From Mixta intestinalis (GTDB lineage Bacteria; Pseudomonadota; Gammaproteobacteria; Enterobacterales; Enterobacteriaceae), in NCBI RefSeq assembly GCF_009914055.1, contig NZ_CP028271.1, positions 310,001-374,000 on the forward strand: DNA of 64,000 bases, in the 5' to 3' direction. Position 1 is the first letter of the stretch; each line of letters begins with the position of its first letter. Below are positions 17,166-25,623 of this stretch, one piece after another. A program made the translations under genes and the position numbers. Below the pieces are notes generated by a model. The model was not told the origin of the DNA and did not search any database. It saw only the letters and a list, made by a program, of their open reading frames with translations.

Positions 17166-17409
17166 AGTAAAATCCCCCTGATTATCATCATTATCCATAA
17201 AGAACGGGTTGTTTTAATAAACATTTTGATAAATATTATGCTTTCTTGTTTTACTGTTTCCATTAATCATTCCTGGCGACAGTTAAAACAGATGGCTTTA
17301 TTCTGCCATATCAGCGTCAACTTATGCGGGTTTATTAAATATTAACCTGTGGTGATATTACTGGTTATCTACCTTCAGCAGATATTGCAAATAAGCGAAA
17401 CGACTAACG

Positions 17410-17447
17410 GGAAATAGAAAAGCCGCGTCCCGGTAAGGGGCGCGGCT
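17410..17447 (-). terminator. Rho-independent terminator of dbpA
   Basis: Stem AGCCGCG(C)CCC / GGGACGCGGCT on the minus strand, followed by TTTCTATTT. It lies 20 bp after the dbpA stop. Confidence 0.88.
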
Positions 17448-17466
17448 GGATGGCTGGCTCAGGCAA

Positions 17467-18846
17467 TTATTTCAGCAAAATAGCGCGGCAGCTTTTTCCT
17501 TTAATCTTGCCCTGTTTCAGCTTGATTAGCGCCTCTTTTGCTTTTGCGGCGGCAATGGCGACATAAGCATGGGTTGGCGTCAGATCGATTTTGCCGATTA
17601 GATCGGCGCTCAGGCCCGCTTCGCCGGTCAGTGCGCCGAGAATATCGCCCGGACGGATTTTCGCTTTGCGTCCGCCATCAATACAGAGCGTCATCATCGC
17701 GGCGGGCAGGGCCTGTGATGGTTGATTTCTTAACGCGGCGCTGGATGACCACGTTAGCGGCTGCTGTAAATAATCCTCCAGCGCATGAGCGCGTACCATC
17801 TCTTCCGGTGCAACAAAACTCACCGCCGTGCCCTGTTCACCGGCGCGGGCGGTACGTCCGATACGATGCACATGCACTTCAGGATCGTAAGAAAGCTGAT
17901 AGTTCACCACCATTGCCAGCGCTTTAATATCCAGGCCGCGTGCGGCGACATCGGTCGCAACCAGCACCCGGCAGCTACCGTTGGCAAAGCGAATCAGTAT
18001 CCGATCGCGGTCGCGTTGCTCCAGATCGCCGTGCAGCGCCAGCGCGCTGATATTACTGTTCTCCAGTGCGGCGGCGATATCGTCGCATTCCCGTTTGGTA
18101 TTGCAAAATACCACGCAGGAAGAGGGTTGCTGCTGGCTCAGCAGACCGATCAACAGATTCAGCTTTTCGCGGCTGCTCGCTTCATAAAAGTGCTGTTCGA
18201 TAGCGGGCAGTTCGGTGACATCTTCCGTGGCAATGGCTTGCGCATCGCGCTGAAAGCGGTTGCTGATAGAGATGATGTCCTGCGGCCAGGTGGCGGAAAA
18301 AAGCAGCGTCTGACGCTGTGACGGTGTGCGGTTAACGATGGCCTCTATATCTTCCAGAAAGCCCATTTCCAGCATGCGGTCAGCTTCATCCAGTACCAGA
18401 GCGCGCAGCTGCGAGAGATCCAGCGTTTCGCGCTTCAGGTGATCGAGAATACGTCCCGGCGTCCCCACCACGATATGCGGCGCATGTACCAGTGAATCAC
18501 GCTGTGCGCCAAGCGGCTGGCCGCCGCACAATGTCAGGATTTTAATGTTGCGCGTAAAGCGCGCCAGACGACGCAGTTCGTTACTGACCTGATCGGCCAG
18601 TTCGCGCGTCGGGCAGAGCACCAGCGACTGCGTTTGATACCGGGCGGTGTCGATATGTTGCAGCAGGCCAAGCCCGAATGCTGCGGTTTTACCACTGCCG
18701 GTTTTTGCCTGGGCGCGCACATCGCGGCCTTCAAGAATAGCGGGCAGGGCAGCGGCCTGAATGGGTGTCATGGCTTCGAAGCCCATCTCGCGCAGATTAT
18801 CGAGCTGGCTGGCGGGCAGTTGCGTCAGGGTGGAAAAAGCAGTCAC
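17467..18846 (-). CDS. dbpA: ATP-dependent RNA helicase DbpA
   Basis: DEAD-box helicase specific for 23S rRNA hairpin 92, acting in 50S ribosome assembly. Helicase motifs in order: Q motif (MTPIQAAALPAI), AKTGSGKT, PTRELA, TPGR, DEAD, SAT, then domain-2 motifs ARGLD and HRIGRTARAG. The C-terminal RNA-binding domain ends with GKIKGKSCRAILLK, matching E. coli DbpA. I take the GTG at 18846 as start because similarity to E. coli DbpA begins at T-A-F-S-T-L; an upstream in-frame ATG at 18876 is the alternative. Length is about 459 residues, as in E. coli. It is divergent from the yeaR-like gene. Confidence 0.95.
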   Translation of the reverse strand: MTAFSTLTQLPASQLDNLREMGFEAMTPIQAAALPAILEGRDVRAQAKTGSGKTAAFGLGLLQHIDTARYQTQSLVLCPTRELADQVSNELRRLARFTRNIKILTLCGGQPLGAQRDSLVHAPHIVVGTPGRILDHLKRETLDLSQLRALVLDEADRMLEMGFLEDIEAIVNRTPSQRQTLLFSATWPQDIISISNRFQRDAQAIATEDVTELPAIEQHFYEASSREKLNLLIGLLSQQQPSSCVVFCNTKRECDDIAAALENSNISALALHGDLEQRDRDRILIRFANGSCRVLVATDVAARGLDIKALAMVVNYQLSYDPEVHVHRIGRTARAGEQGTAVSFVAPEEMVRAHALEDYLQQPLTWSSSAALRNQPSQALPAAMMTLCIDGGRKAKIRPGDILGALTGEAGLSADLIGKIDLTPTHAYVAIAAAKAKEALIKLKQGKIKGKSCRAILLK

Positions 18847-18978
18847 GGGAAAGTCTCTAATCGGGCGGGTTTGCAACGCTCAGTTTAACAGAATCTTTAG
18901 CGGGCGGCAGTAAAAGGCACAGTGTTACGCTATAAACAAAGCAGGCTGTATTCAGGCGTACCGACGGCGTGCGGTGGT

Positions 18979-18995
18979 ATTGTGCCGCCGACAAT
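18979..18995. promoter_or_regulatory. NorR-type enhancer site 1 upstream of the yeaR-like gene
   Basis: Perfect inverted repeat ATTGT-N7-ACAAT with the GT-N7-AC core of NorR sites. It has the same form as sites in the norR-norV spacer (45547-45563). Confidence 0.65.
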
Positions 18996-18997
18996 AG

Positions 18998-19014
18998 ACA
19001 GTCAAATAGACAAT
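18998..19014. promoter_or_regulatory. NorR-type enhancer site 2 upstream of the yeaR-like gene
   Basis: ACAGT-N7-ACAAT, GT-N7-AC core at 19001-19011, centred 19 bp from site 1. Confidence 0.6.
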
Positions 19015-19021
19015 TTTTAGC

Positions 19022-19038
19022 CGCGTCATATTAACAAT
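19022..19038. promoter_or_regulatory. NorR-type enhancer site 3 upstream of the yeaR-like gene
   Basis: CGCGT-N7-ACAAT, GT-N7-AC core at 19025-19035, centred 24 bp from site 2. The left half is the weakest of the three. Confidence 0.5.
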
Positions 19039-19089
19039 TTCCATTGATGTCATAAATATAATCAACTGAATAAAAAGGAAATTATAAAC

Positions 19090-19105
19090 TGGCACGCCAT
19101 TTGCA
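19090..19105 (+). promoter_or_regulatory. Sigma54 promoter of the yeaR-like gene
   Basis: TGGCACG-N4-TTGCA, a full match to the -24/-12 consensus with GG and GC at exact spacing. Transcription would start near 19115, about 38 bp before the ATG. The three NorR-type sites lie 60-110 bp upstream of the promoter, a normal enhancer position. Confidence 0.85.
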
Positions 19106-19153
19106 AAAGATTAAGACAGATAACGACTAAATAAACATCCCGAGGAGATCACC

Positions 19154-19513
19154 ATGGCTCATCAAATTCCAAAACATTTTGTGCATACTCGCTCCACACC
19201 ATTCTGGGATAAAACCAGCGTGCCGCGTGCGCTGCTGACTCATCACAACACCAAAAAAGGGGTTTATGGTCGCCTGTCAGTCATGCAGGGCGCGGTAAAA
19301 TATTACGGTCATCCTGACGAGCATGACGAGAAGGCTGAAATTGAAGTGGTGATTGAAGCCGGACATTTCGGTATCAGCCCGCCGCAGTACTGGCACCACA
19401 TTGAACTGCTGACGGACGATACCTATTTTAATATCGATTTCTTTGCCGATCCTGAAGAACAGCTGGAAGGTAAAGGCATGGGGCAGGTAGTTAACGCCCG
19501 TAAAGGCGAATAA
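19154..19513 (+). CDS. yeaR: YeaR-like DUF1971/TehB-like cupin protein
   Basis: 119 residues forming one small cupin-type domain, the same one found at the N-terminus of TehB. It matches E. coli YeaR in H-T-R-S-T-P-F-W, GVYGRLSVMQGAVKYYG and PPQYWHHIELLTDDTYFNIDFF. E. coli yeaR is induced by nitrate and nitric oxide through NarL and NsrR; its biochemical role is unknown. CGAGGAG precedes the ATG. Here it has a consensus sigma54 promoter and three NorR-like sites, so nitric oxide control through NorR is predicted. No yoaG follows. Confidence 0.88.
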   Translation: MAHQIPKHFVHTRSTPFWDKTSVPRALLTHHNTKKGVYGRLSVMQGAVKYYGHPDEHDEKAEIEVVIEAGHFGISPPQYWHHIELLTDDTYFNIDFFADPEEQLEGKGMGQVVNARKGE

Positions 19514-19531
19514 GCCAAATACGCCCCGTCA

Positions 19532-20518
19532 CTACTGTGGATAGAGAATGGCATCAACCTGTTCATCGCTCAGGTTGATGCCAAAGAAATCGTGGTAGAA
19601 ACGGCGCGTCTCCTGCAACATATCAATGTCCTCAAAGCGCTGCGGATAAAGGGTTTTTGCCAGCCACAAAAACTGTAGCGCTTCTTCGCTGGTTTCCCGG
19701 CACCACCAAAACATCCCCTGTGGGTTAACGTATACCCGATGCTGCTGTACGGCGCGCACGCCCTGCCACTGTGGTGAACTGCGCATCAGCGCGGCATCAC
19801 GCTGATTCATAGCGACAATGACGTCCGGATTAGCCTGTGCAATCTTCTCCAGCGGCACTTCTCCTGTGCTGTTGGGTTTACCCTGAAACCAGTTCTCCGC
19901 CACGTTAACGGCTCCGGCCAGATCCATCCAGTCCTGATTGAGTGAAGGACGTCCGGTGGTGGTTAAGCTGCCGCCCATGCTGTGATACACCTTCAGCCGC
20001 TGCTCAGCGGGTAAATCCTGTAACCGCGTCCGTACCAGATCAATATTACGCTGGAAATAGACCTGATAGCGTCTGGCAACCTGTTCAGCGTCCGGCCCCA
20101 GCGCCTTGCCGCTGAGGGTGACGCGTTCGCGCAGTGCCTGCATGGAGTTGGCCCGCAGTGCCAGCACCTGGACGCCCGCCTGCTGCAATACGTGAGGCTG
20201 CGGGGTATGCATATTTTCCGGCAGAAACAGCAGCTGGGTGCCGAGGGCGATCACCTGTTCCGGATTAATTTCGTGACCGCTGGTTACGCTGATAACCGGC
20301 ACGCTAGCAATGGCAGGATAAACCTGCCGAAACAGCGGAATACGCTGGGCTGTCGCTGAAGTGCCGACGATGTTTTGCCCGTAGCCGAGCATAGCGATAA
20401 TGGTGTTTTGCGCGGGCCACGGCGAGGCGACGCGGATATCTCGATGTTCCGCTGCGGCTATAGCCAGCCCAGGCAGCAGCAGGCCGGCTAATAAGGGGAG
20501 AAAACGCAGTAATTTCAT
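19532..20518 (-). CDS. Periplasmic iron-siderophore binding protein of an ABC importer
   Basis: 328 residues of the FecB/BtuF-like class III binding proteins. A cleavable signal peptide (MKLLRFLPLLAGLLLPGLAIAAAE) has no lipobox, so the protein should be free in the periplasm. The two lobes are recognisable from RVASPWPAQNTIIAMLGYG and the C-terminal NPDVIVAMNQRDAALM and VYVNPQGMFWW. It lies 36 bp downstream of a TonB receptor gene and is probably co-transcribed with it. It would pass the receptor's ligand to an inner-membrane ABC transporter. No dedicated permease is attached, so it may use the one at 22.9-25.6 kb. Confidence 0.8.
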   Translation of the reverse strand: MKLLRFLPLLAGLLLPGLAIAAAEHRDIRVASPWPAQNTIIAMLGYGQNIVGTSATAQRIPLFRQVYPAIASVPVISVTSGHEINPEQVIALGTQLLFLPENMHTPQPHVLQQAGVQVLALRANSMQALRERVTLSGKALGPDAEQVARRYQVYFQRNIDLVRTRLQDLPAEQRLKVYHSMGGSLTTTGRPSLNQDWMDLAGAVNVAENWFQGKPNSTGEVPLEKIAQANPDVIVAMNQRDAALMRSSPQWQGVRAVQQHRVYVNPQGMFWWCRETSEEALQFLWLAKTLYPQRFEDIDMLQETRRFYHDFFGINLSDEQVDAILYPQ

Positions 20519-20554
20519 TAGCTCTCGGCGCGCCCGTCAGACGCGCCGCTCCGG

Positions 20555-22744
20555 TTAAAAATCAAAGGTGACCGAGGCGCGAACTTCACGTCCGGCGCCG
20601 GGGAAAGCGCTGGCGGAACCACCGGTGCCGTCGGTGCTGGAGGCGAAGATCGATCCCCAGTAGTGCTCGTTAGTGACGTTATTCACCGCTACGCGGAAGG
20701 TGGTCGGTACGCGATCGATTTTCATGCTGTAGCGTGCGCCCAGATCGAGCGTGGTGTAGCTGCCTGCCCAGCTGGTGTTGGTATCGTTGGCGGCGCGTTT
20801 GCCGGTGTAGTGCAGGTTGGCGCTCCAGACCAGCTGCTGCATCGCGGGCAGGCTGTACTCCACCAGCAGGTTAGCCTGCGTTTTTGGCACGCCGACCACC
20901 CGTTTGTCGCTGGTGCTGGCGCTTTGGGTTTTCTTCAGTTTTGGATCGAGGAACGTTATACCGCTGTAGATATTCAGCCCCTGCCAAAGATTACCGCTGG
21001 CGGTCAGCTCCAGCCCGTTATTAACCTGTTCGCCCTGTTCCTTGTAAACCATATCGCCGGGATCGACCCAGGCGAAGGGGCGTTTCAGGCGAAACAGCGC
21101 TGCGCCCAGGTTCATCGTGCCAGAATCCGCTTTCAACCCCATTTCATACTGTTTGCTGCGGTAAGGAGAGAGCGACTGACCGGCATTTTTTACCGCGTCA
21201 TCAATCGGCGCGGTGCCGCCCTGTTCCAGCGAGTCAGCGTAGCTGATATAGGCCATCAGTGCCGGGGTGATTTTATACATCAGCGCGGCGTTGGGGCTGA
21301 GGCCATCCTGATTATCCTGGCTGGTTTTATGGTGCTGTTTATCGAAGCTGCGCGTTTCCAGCCAGCTCTGGCTGAGATAGAACATTGCCGACCACTGCGG
21401 GTTAAAGGTCACCGTATCGCCGATAGTCAGGCTTTGCTGCGTGTTGACGCTCGATTTATAGCGCGCGCCGTGAGTATTGATTTTGCCATCGCCCGGCTCT
21501 TGCAGGCGTGAAGGATCGTAGAAGGAAGTGTTGCCAAGATCGTAAGAGCGGCTGCCGCCTTTTGCGCCGTAAATTGACCAGACGTAGCCGGTGGTAGCCA
21601 GCGACAGATCGTGTCCGATGCTGCCGGTATCAACATGGCCGTTCAGCGTCAGGGTGTTGCTCAGCACGCGGAAGCGGCCTGCGGCACTGGAATCGCTGAT
21701 GCTGCGCTTTAGCGTGCCCTGATTATCAATTAAGGTGCTGGAAACCGATCGCATTCCCCGATCCGCCTGCTGGTAACCCACGCCCGTCGTTAAATACCAG
21801 TCCGGGTTGAAATAGTGAATCAGACGGGCGCTGAGGGTATCGGTGGTGAGATCGTTGCCCGCTGTCGGCAGGGTAAAGTTTTTATTTTTACTGTCTGGTG
21901 CCTGTGGCAACGATACGCCCGGCTTATAGCTGAAGCCGCCAACGTAACCTTTCTGCACAAAGTTATAGTGGCTGGCGTTAAATTGCAGTTGCGTACCCGG
22001 CTGAATATTCCAGTCCAGCGCCAGCGCGATCAGCTTGCGGCGGCGCGTGCTGTCAACCACGCTGCCTTCGCCATCTTCATTCAGCAGGTTAAGGCGATAG
22101 CCGAAGCGGTTATCGGCATCAAAATGACCGCCGAGATCAACATGACCGCTCCAGGCGTTGCGGCTTTGATAGCCGAGCGTGACGCGCCGCAGCGTCTGTT
22201 CGGTGGGGCGTTTGGCAACAAAGTTAAACTGTCCGGCAGGGCTGGCGGGACCGTAGAGTGCGCCTGTCAGGCTGTTCAGCACGTCGAGCCGCTCCAGCAT
22301 TTCGACCGGAAAAGCGGTAGTGGCGACCATATTCAGCCCGTCAAGGCGGCTGTTAGCGACAACGCTGCCCTGCATACCGCGGCTTTGCGGCCTGCCGACA
22401 TCCATGCCGCCGCGCGCCTGCATCTGCGTATCGGGCAGGTATTTCAATAGTTCGCTAACGCTTTTCGCCTGCTGATTTTCAATCATTGGCTGCGTAACGG
22501 TGGTGGTGGCGTAAGGCGTATCGATCCATGCCTTATTGCCTAACGGCCCTACGTCCAGATCGGAGGTGACAAAGCCAGCGCCCGCTTTCACTTTTTCCGC
22601 GTTGGGCGCGGCGCTGGCGACAACGATCATGGTTTCCTGCGCTGCATCGCTGTTATCCACCGGCGCGGAGGCAGGTGCGGCAATGGCGAATGGAGAGATC
22701 CCTGGTAAGGTGAGCAGCAGCGCTGCTAAAGGTGTTTTGTGCAT
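20555..22744 (-). CDS. TonB-dependent siderophore receptor
   Basis: 729 residues with a signal peptide ending near AIAAPASA, a TonB-box region (ETMIVVASA), a plug domain (about 60-190; DTPYATTTVTQPMI, SVSELLKYLPDTQMQARGG, GPASPAGQFNFVAKRPT) and a 22-strand barrel ending in aromatic F (RASVTFDF). The SPAGQFNFV plug segment is of the FhuE/FpvA hydroxamate or mixed-siderophore type rather than FepA type, but the ligand is not certain. It is followed by the binding protein at 19532. An unusual 32-bp inverted repeat lies 8 bp upstream of the ATG. Confidence 0.88.
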   Translation of the reverse strand: MHKTPLAALLLTLPGISPFAIAAPASAPVDNSDAAQETMIVVASAAPNAEKVKAGAGFVTSDLDVGPLGNKAWIDTPYATTTVTQPMIENQQAKSVSELLKYLPDTQMQARGGMDVGRPQSRGMQGSVVANSRLDGLNMVATTAFPVEMLERLDVLNSLTGALYGPASPAGQFNFVAKRPTEQTLRRVTLGYQSRNAWSGHVDLGGHFDADNRFGYRLNLLNEDGEGSVVDSTRRRKLIALALDWNIQPGTQLQFNASHYNFVQKGYVGGFSYKPGVSLPQAPDSKNKNFTLPTAGNDLTTDTLSARLIHYFNPDWYLTTGVGYQQADRGMRSVSSTLIDNQGTLKRSISDSSAAGRFRVLSNTLTLNGHVDTGSIGHDLSLATTGYVWSIYGAKGGSRSYDLGNTSFYDPSRLQEPGDGKINTHGARYKSSVNTQQSLTIGDTVTFNPQWSAMFYLSQSWLETRSFDKQHHKTSQDNQDGLSPNAALMYKITPALMAYISYADSLEQGGTAPIDDAVKNAGQSLSPYRSKQYEMGLKADSGTMNLGAALFRLKRPFAWVDPGDMVYKEQGEQVNNGLELTASGNLWQGLNIYSGITFLDPKLKKTQSASTSDKRVVGVPKTQANLLVEYSLPAMQQLVWSANLHYTGKRAANDTNTSWAGSYTTLDLGARYSMKIDRVPTTFRVAVNNVTNEHYWGSIFASSTDGTGGSASAFPGAGREVRASVTFDF

Positions 22745-22751
22745 TTTATAT

Positions 22752-22783
22752 CCAGCGTCATATAATTAGTTATATTACGCTGG
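22752..22783. repeat. Long inverted repeat in the leader of the TonB receptor gene
   Basis: CCAGCGT-c-ATATAA, a TTAG loop, then TTATAT-t-ACGCTGG: arms of 14 positions with one mismatched pair. It ends 8 bp from the receptor start on the minus strand. It could be a repressor operator covering the -10 region or an RNA hairpin near the ribosome site. It does not fit the normal Fur dyad, since the centre is 4 bp rather than 1. Confidence 0.7.
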
Positions 22784-22868
22784 CGGAAGTTAGCACTTTT
22801 TGCCTGGCGTCACACGTTATTTTTTTTAACGGGAAACTGTCTGGAGAGTGTAAGGAGGTGTAAGGCTA

Positions 22869-22898
22869 CGCTATCACTCGTTTTTTTGAGTGATAGCG
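22869..22898. terminator. Hairpin after the ABC ATPase gene
   Basis: An 11-bp perfect stem, CGCTATCACTC / GAGTGATAGCG, with an 8-nt loop, 9 bp beyond the ATPase stop. No T run follows the stem on the minus strand, so it may act as a weak terminator or an mRNA stabiliser between the two iron operons. Confidence 0.55.
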
Positions 22899-22906
22899 GG
22901 AGAGCA

Positions 22907-23665
22907 CTAACGGTAATAGATGGCGATATATTGACCGTGCAGTGTTTCAATCTGCACTTTGGTATCAAAAATCTCTTCGATAACGTCCGGGCGCATAATT
23001 TCCTGCGGCGCACCGCGATAGAGCACCTGGCCCTGTTTCATGGCGATAATATGGTCAGAATAGGCCGAGGCGAAGTTGATATCGTGGATCACCAGGATAA
23101 TGGTTTTATGCAGCTCATCGGCGGCCCGGCGCAGCTGCTTCATCATTGCCACGCTGTGCTTCATATCCAGGTTATTTAACGGCTCGTCCAGCAGTACGTA
23201 GTCGGTATCCTGACAGAGCACCATCGCTACGCAGGCGCGCTGACGCTGACCGCCGGAGAGCTGATCGAGATAGCGCGTTCTCAGCGGTAGCAGATCGAGA
23301 AACGCCATCGCCGTTTCCATATGCTGCTTATCCTGCTGGGTCAGACGTCCTTTTGACCAGGGATAGCGCCCGAAGCCCACCAAATCTTCCACCGTCAGGC
23401 GGCTGGTAAAGTGGTTTTCCTGGCGCAATACCGCCAGCACTTTTGCCATCTGCTCATCGGGCGTTTTTGCCACTTCCAGGCCGTTAACCCATACGCTGCC
23501 GCTGTCAGCGGTCAGCAGACGGCTAATCACCGACAGCAGCGTCGATTTTCCCGCGCCGTTAGCGCCGATAATCGACGTAATGCCGCCCGCCGGGATTGAT
23601 TCGGTAACGCGATCCAGCACCGTTGTGTTCTGATAGCTTTTACTAATCTCTTTTACTTCAATCAC
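22907..23665 (-). CDS. Iron-siderophore ABC transporter ATP-binding protein (VctC/CeuD-like)
   Basis: 252-residue ABC ATPase. Walker A is GANGAGKST, the signature is LSGGQRQR, Walker B is DYVLLDEPLNNLD, and the switch His is in VIHDINFA. It energises siderophore uptake through the two permeases just upstream. Its start overlaps the permease stop as ATGA. The set of one binding protein, two permeases and one ATPase resembles the Vibrio vctPDGC and Campylobacter ceuBCDE catecholate systems, from memory. Confidence 0.9.
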   Translation of the reverse strand: MIEVKEISKSYQNTTVLDRVTESIPAGGITSIIGANGAGKSTLLSVISRLLTADSGSVWVNGLEVAKTPDEQMAKVLAVLRQENHFTSRLTVEDLVGFGRYPWSKGRLTQQDKQHMETAMAFLDLLPLRTRYLDQLSGGQRQRACVAMVLCQDTDYVLLDEPLNNLDMKHSVAMMKQLRRAADELHKTIILVIHDINFASAYSDHIIAMKQGQVLYRGAPQEIMRPDVIEEIFDTKVQIETLHGQYIAIYYR

Positions 23666-24666
23666 ACCGCAGCCTTTTTAATCAAAAACCAGAGGAACAG
23701 CGCGCCGCCGACTAACTCAATTACCACCGAGAGCGTGCCTGCCATATGCAGCCCGCGTTCCAGAATAACCTGTCCGCCTACCAGCGTAATGATGCCCGTC
23801 AGCACGACGCCGGGCAGCAGATATTGATGGCGATGCGAGCCGATCAGCGGATAGGTGAGGTTAGCTACCAGCAGGCCAAAGAAGGTCAGCGGGCCTACCA
23901 GCGCGGTAGAGAGCGCCACCAGTAGCGAAACCAGCAGCAGAATCAGCGTCACCCGCCGCCGCCAGCTGACGCCAAGACCCATGGCTAACTCACGTCCCAG
24001 CGCTATCACATCCAGGCTGTAGCGCATACGCCAGATCGCCACCGTCGTCACCAGTACCGCCAGCGCTGACAGCGCGATAATTTCCGGTGCCGCACGGGTA
24101 AAGGTGGCAAAAATTCGGCTCTGTAAAATAGCGAACTCACCCGGCTCCAGCAGGCGTTGCAGCAGGCCGGAGATGCTGCGGAACAGCGTGCCGCATACCA
24201 ACCCCACCAGTAGTACCCTATGCAGATTGACGCCTACCCGCCCCAACAGCCAGCGGTAGAGGAAAGTAGAAAACAGCACCAGCAGCAGCGCTTCGCAAAT
24301 AAACTGACCGCTGGTACCAAGCATTGCCAGCCCGTTGGCGTCGATAAAGAAGATCAACAGCGTCTGGATCAGAATAAACAGCGCTTCCAGCCCCATCACT
24401 GACGGCGTCAGAATGCGGTTATTGGTCACCGTCTGGAACAGCAGCGTCGCGACCCCGGAGGAGAAGGCGACCAGTACCATCGTGGCGAGTATCAGCCCGC
24501 GATGTGCCAGAATATAGCGGATGTTGCCGCTGAGGTTGATGGTCATAAACAGCACCATGCAGGCCAGCGCCAGTACGCTTAACCCTGCCAGCCGCCGGGC
24601 CGGGGAATCGAAACGCAGCCGTAAAGCGCGCCCTGAAGGACGCGGTACTGAACTGTCAGCCTGCAT
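23662..24666 (-). CDS. Iron-siderophore ABC transporter permease 2 (VctG-like)
   Basis: 334-residue FecCD-family permease with about nine or ten hydrophobic helices. Family marks are GIGLEALFILIQTLL-like helix spacing (MGLEALFILIQTLLIFF), VALSTALVGPLTFFGLLVANLTYP, and the C-terminal GTLSVVIELVGGALFLWFLI. The first 30 residues are basic and cytoplasmic. It overlaps the other permease by 11 bp and the ATPase by 4 bp, so all are one operon. Confidence 0.9.
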   Translation of the reverse strand: MQADSSVPRPSGRALRLRFDSPARRLAGLSVLALACMVLFMTINLSGNIRYILAHRGLILATMVLVAFSSGVATLLFQTVTNNRILTPSVMGLEALFILIQTLLIFFIDANGLAMLGTSGQFICEALLLVLFSTFLYRWLLGRVGVNLHRVLLVGLVCGTLFRSISGLLQRLLEPGEFAILQSRIFATFTRAAPEIIALSALAVLVTTVAIWRMRYSLDVIALGRELAMGLGVSWRRRVTLILLLVSLLVALSTALVGPLTFFGLLVANLTYPLIGSHRHQYLLPGVVLTGIITLVGGQVILERGLHMAGTLSVVIELVGGALFLWFLIKKAAV

Positions 24667-25615
24667 AACGGCGGCTCCTTAAAATCAACAGCAGGAATAT
24701 CGCAGCGCCCAGGCAGCCGAGGATCACGCTGACCGGGATCTCCCACGGGAAGCTAATCAGTCGTCCGATAATATCGCACAGCACCACCAGCCCGCCGCCG
24801 CACAGCGCTACCCAGGGAATGGTTCGGCGCAGGTTATCGCCCAGGGTAATGCTCACCAGGTTAGGCACAATCAGACCGAGGAAGGGCAGTACGCCGACCA
24901 CCACAATCACCACGCCGCTAATCAGCGCGATAATCGCCATGCCAATAAACACCACGCGACGATAGTTTAGCCCGACGTTAACGGCGAATTCCCGTCCCAT
25001 CCCGGCGACGGTAAAGCGGTCGGCGATAAAGCAGGCCAGCAGCGTCAGCAGGCCGGTGAGCCACAATAGTTCATAGCGGCCCTGGAGGACGCCGGAAAAG
25101 TCGCCCGCCTCCCAGCTACCCAGCGACTGTAGCAGATCGAATTCCATTGCCAGAAAAGTGGTGACCGCGCTGAAAATCGCGCCGAGCATGATGCCGGTCA
25201 GCGGCACCATCAGCGGCGTTTTCAGCCGCATTCGTTGCAGCACCAGCAAAAACAGCCCGGTGCCGATCAGCGCAAACAGCGTAGCGACGATCATTTTTAC
25301 CATGACCGGCGCTGCGGGGTTGACGATCATCACCAGCAGCAGACCGAGGCTGGCTGACTGCGTCGTACCGGCAATAGAAGGCTCCACGAAGCGGTTCTGC
25401 GTCAGCATCTGCATAATCAGCCCGGCAACGCTGACCGCGCTGCCCGCCAGCAGCAGCGCCAGGGTGCGCGGCACGCGACTGAGAAAGAAGACGTCACGTA
25501 CTTCCGCATCGCTCCACAGCCGGGTCAATGTTACCTGGCTGACGCCGACAAACAGGCTCCAGATCATCAGGCCCAGCAGTAACGCCAGGCCTGCGATAAA
25601 GCTAAAACTCTTCAT
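24656..25615 (-). CDS. Iron-siderophore ABC transporter permease 1 (VctD-like)
   Basis: 319-residue FecCD-family permease. Family segments are RVPRTLALLLAGSAVSVAGLIMQMLTQNRFVEPSIAGTTQ, split over the first helices, and VVGVLPFLGLIVPNLVSITLGDNLR before the last ones. The first hydrophobic helix begins at residue 4. It is 8 bp after the binding-protein gene and overlaps permease 2. It is expected to form a heterodimer channel with permease 2. Confidence 0.92.
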   Translation of the reverse strand: MKSFSFIAGLALLLGLMIWSLFVGVSQVTLTRLWSDAEVRDVFFLSRVPRTLALLLAGSAVSVAGLIMQMLTQNRFVEPSIAGTTQSASLGLLLVMIVNPAAPVMVKMIVATLFALIGTGLFLLVLQRMRLKTPLMVPLTGIMLGAIFSAVTTFLAMEFDLLQSLGSWEAGDFSGVLQGRYELLWLTGLLTLLACFIADRFTVAGMGREFAVNVGLNYRRVVFIGMAIIALISGVVIVVVGVLPFLGLIVPNLVSITLGDNLRRTIPWVALCGGGLVVLCDIIGRLISFPWEIPVSVILGCLGAAIFLLLILRSRRYAG

Positions 25616-25623
25616 AAACCCGT

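Noticed and set aside
20663..21511. 282-codon frame opposite the TonB receptor
   Set aside because: Antisense to a clear 729-residue receptor; long antisense frames are common in GC-rich genes. Also applies to long frames opposite rhs (32695-33531), dbpA (17785-18321) and ybiW (11275-11844).
22752..22783. Fur box for the first TonB receptor
   Set aside because: AT-rich core looks similar, but the dyad centre is 4 bp and the GC arms extend symmetry beyond Fur; kept as an unexplained inverted repeat.
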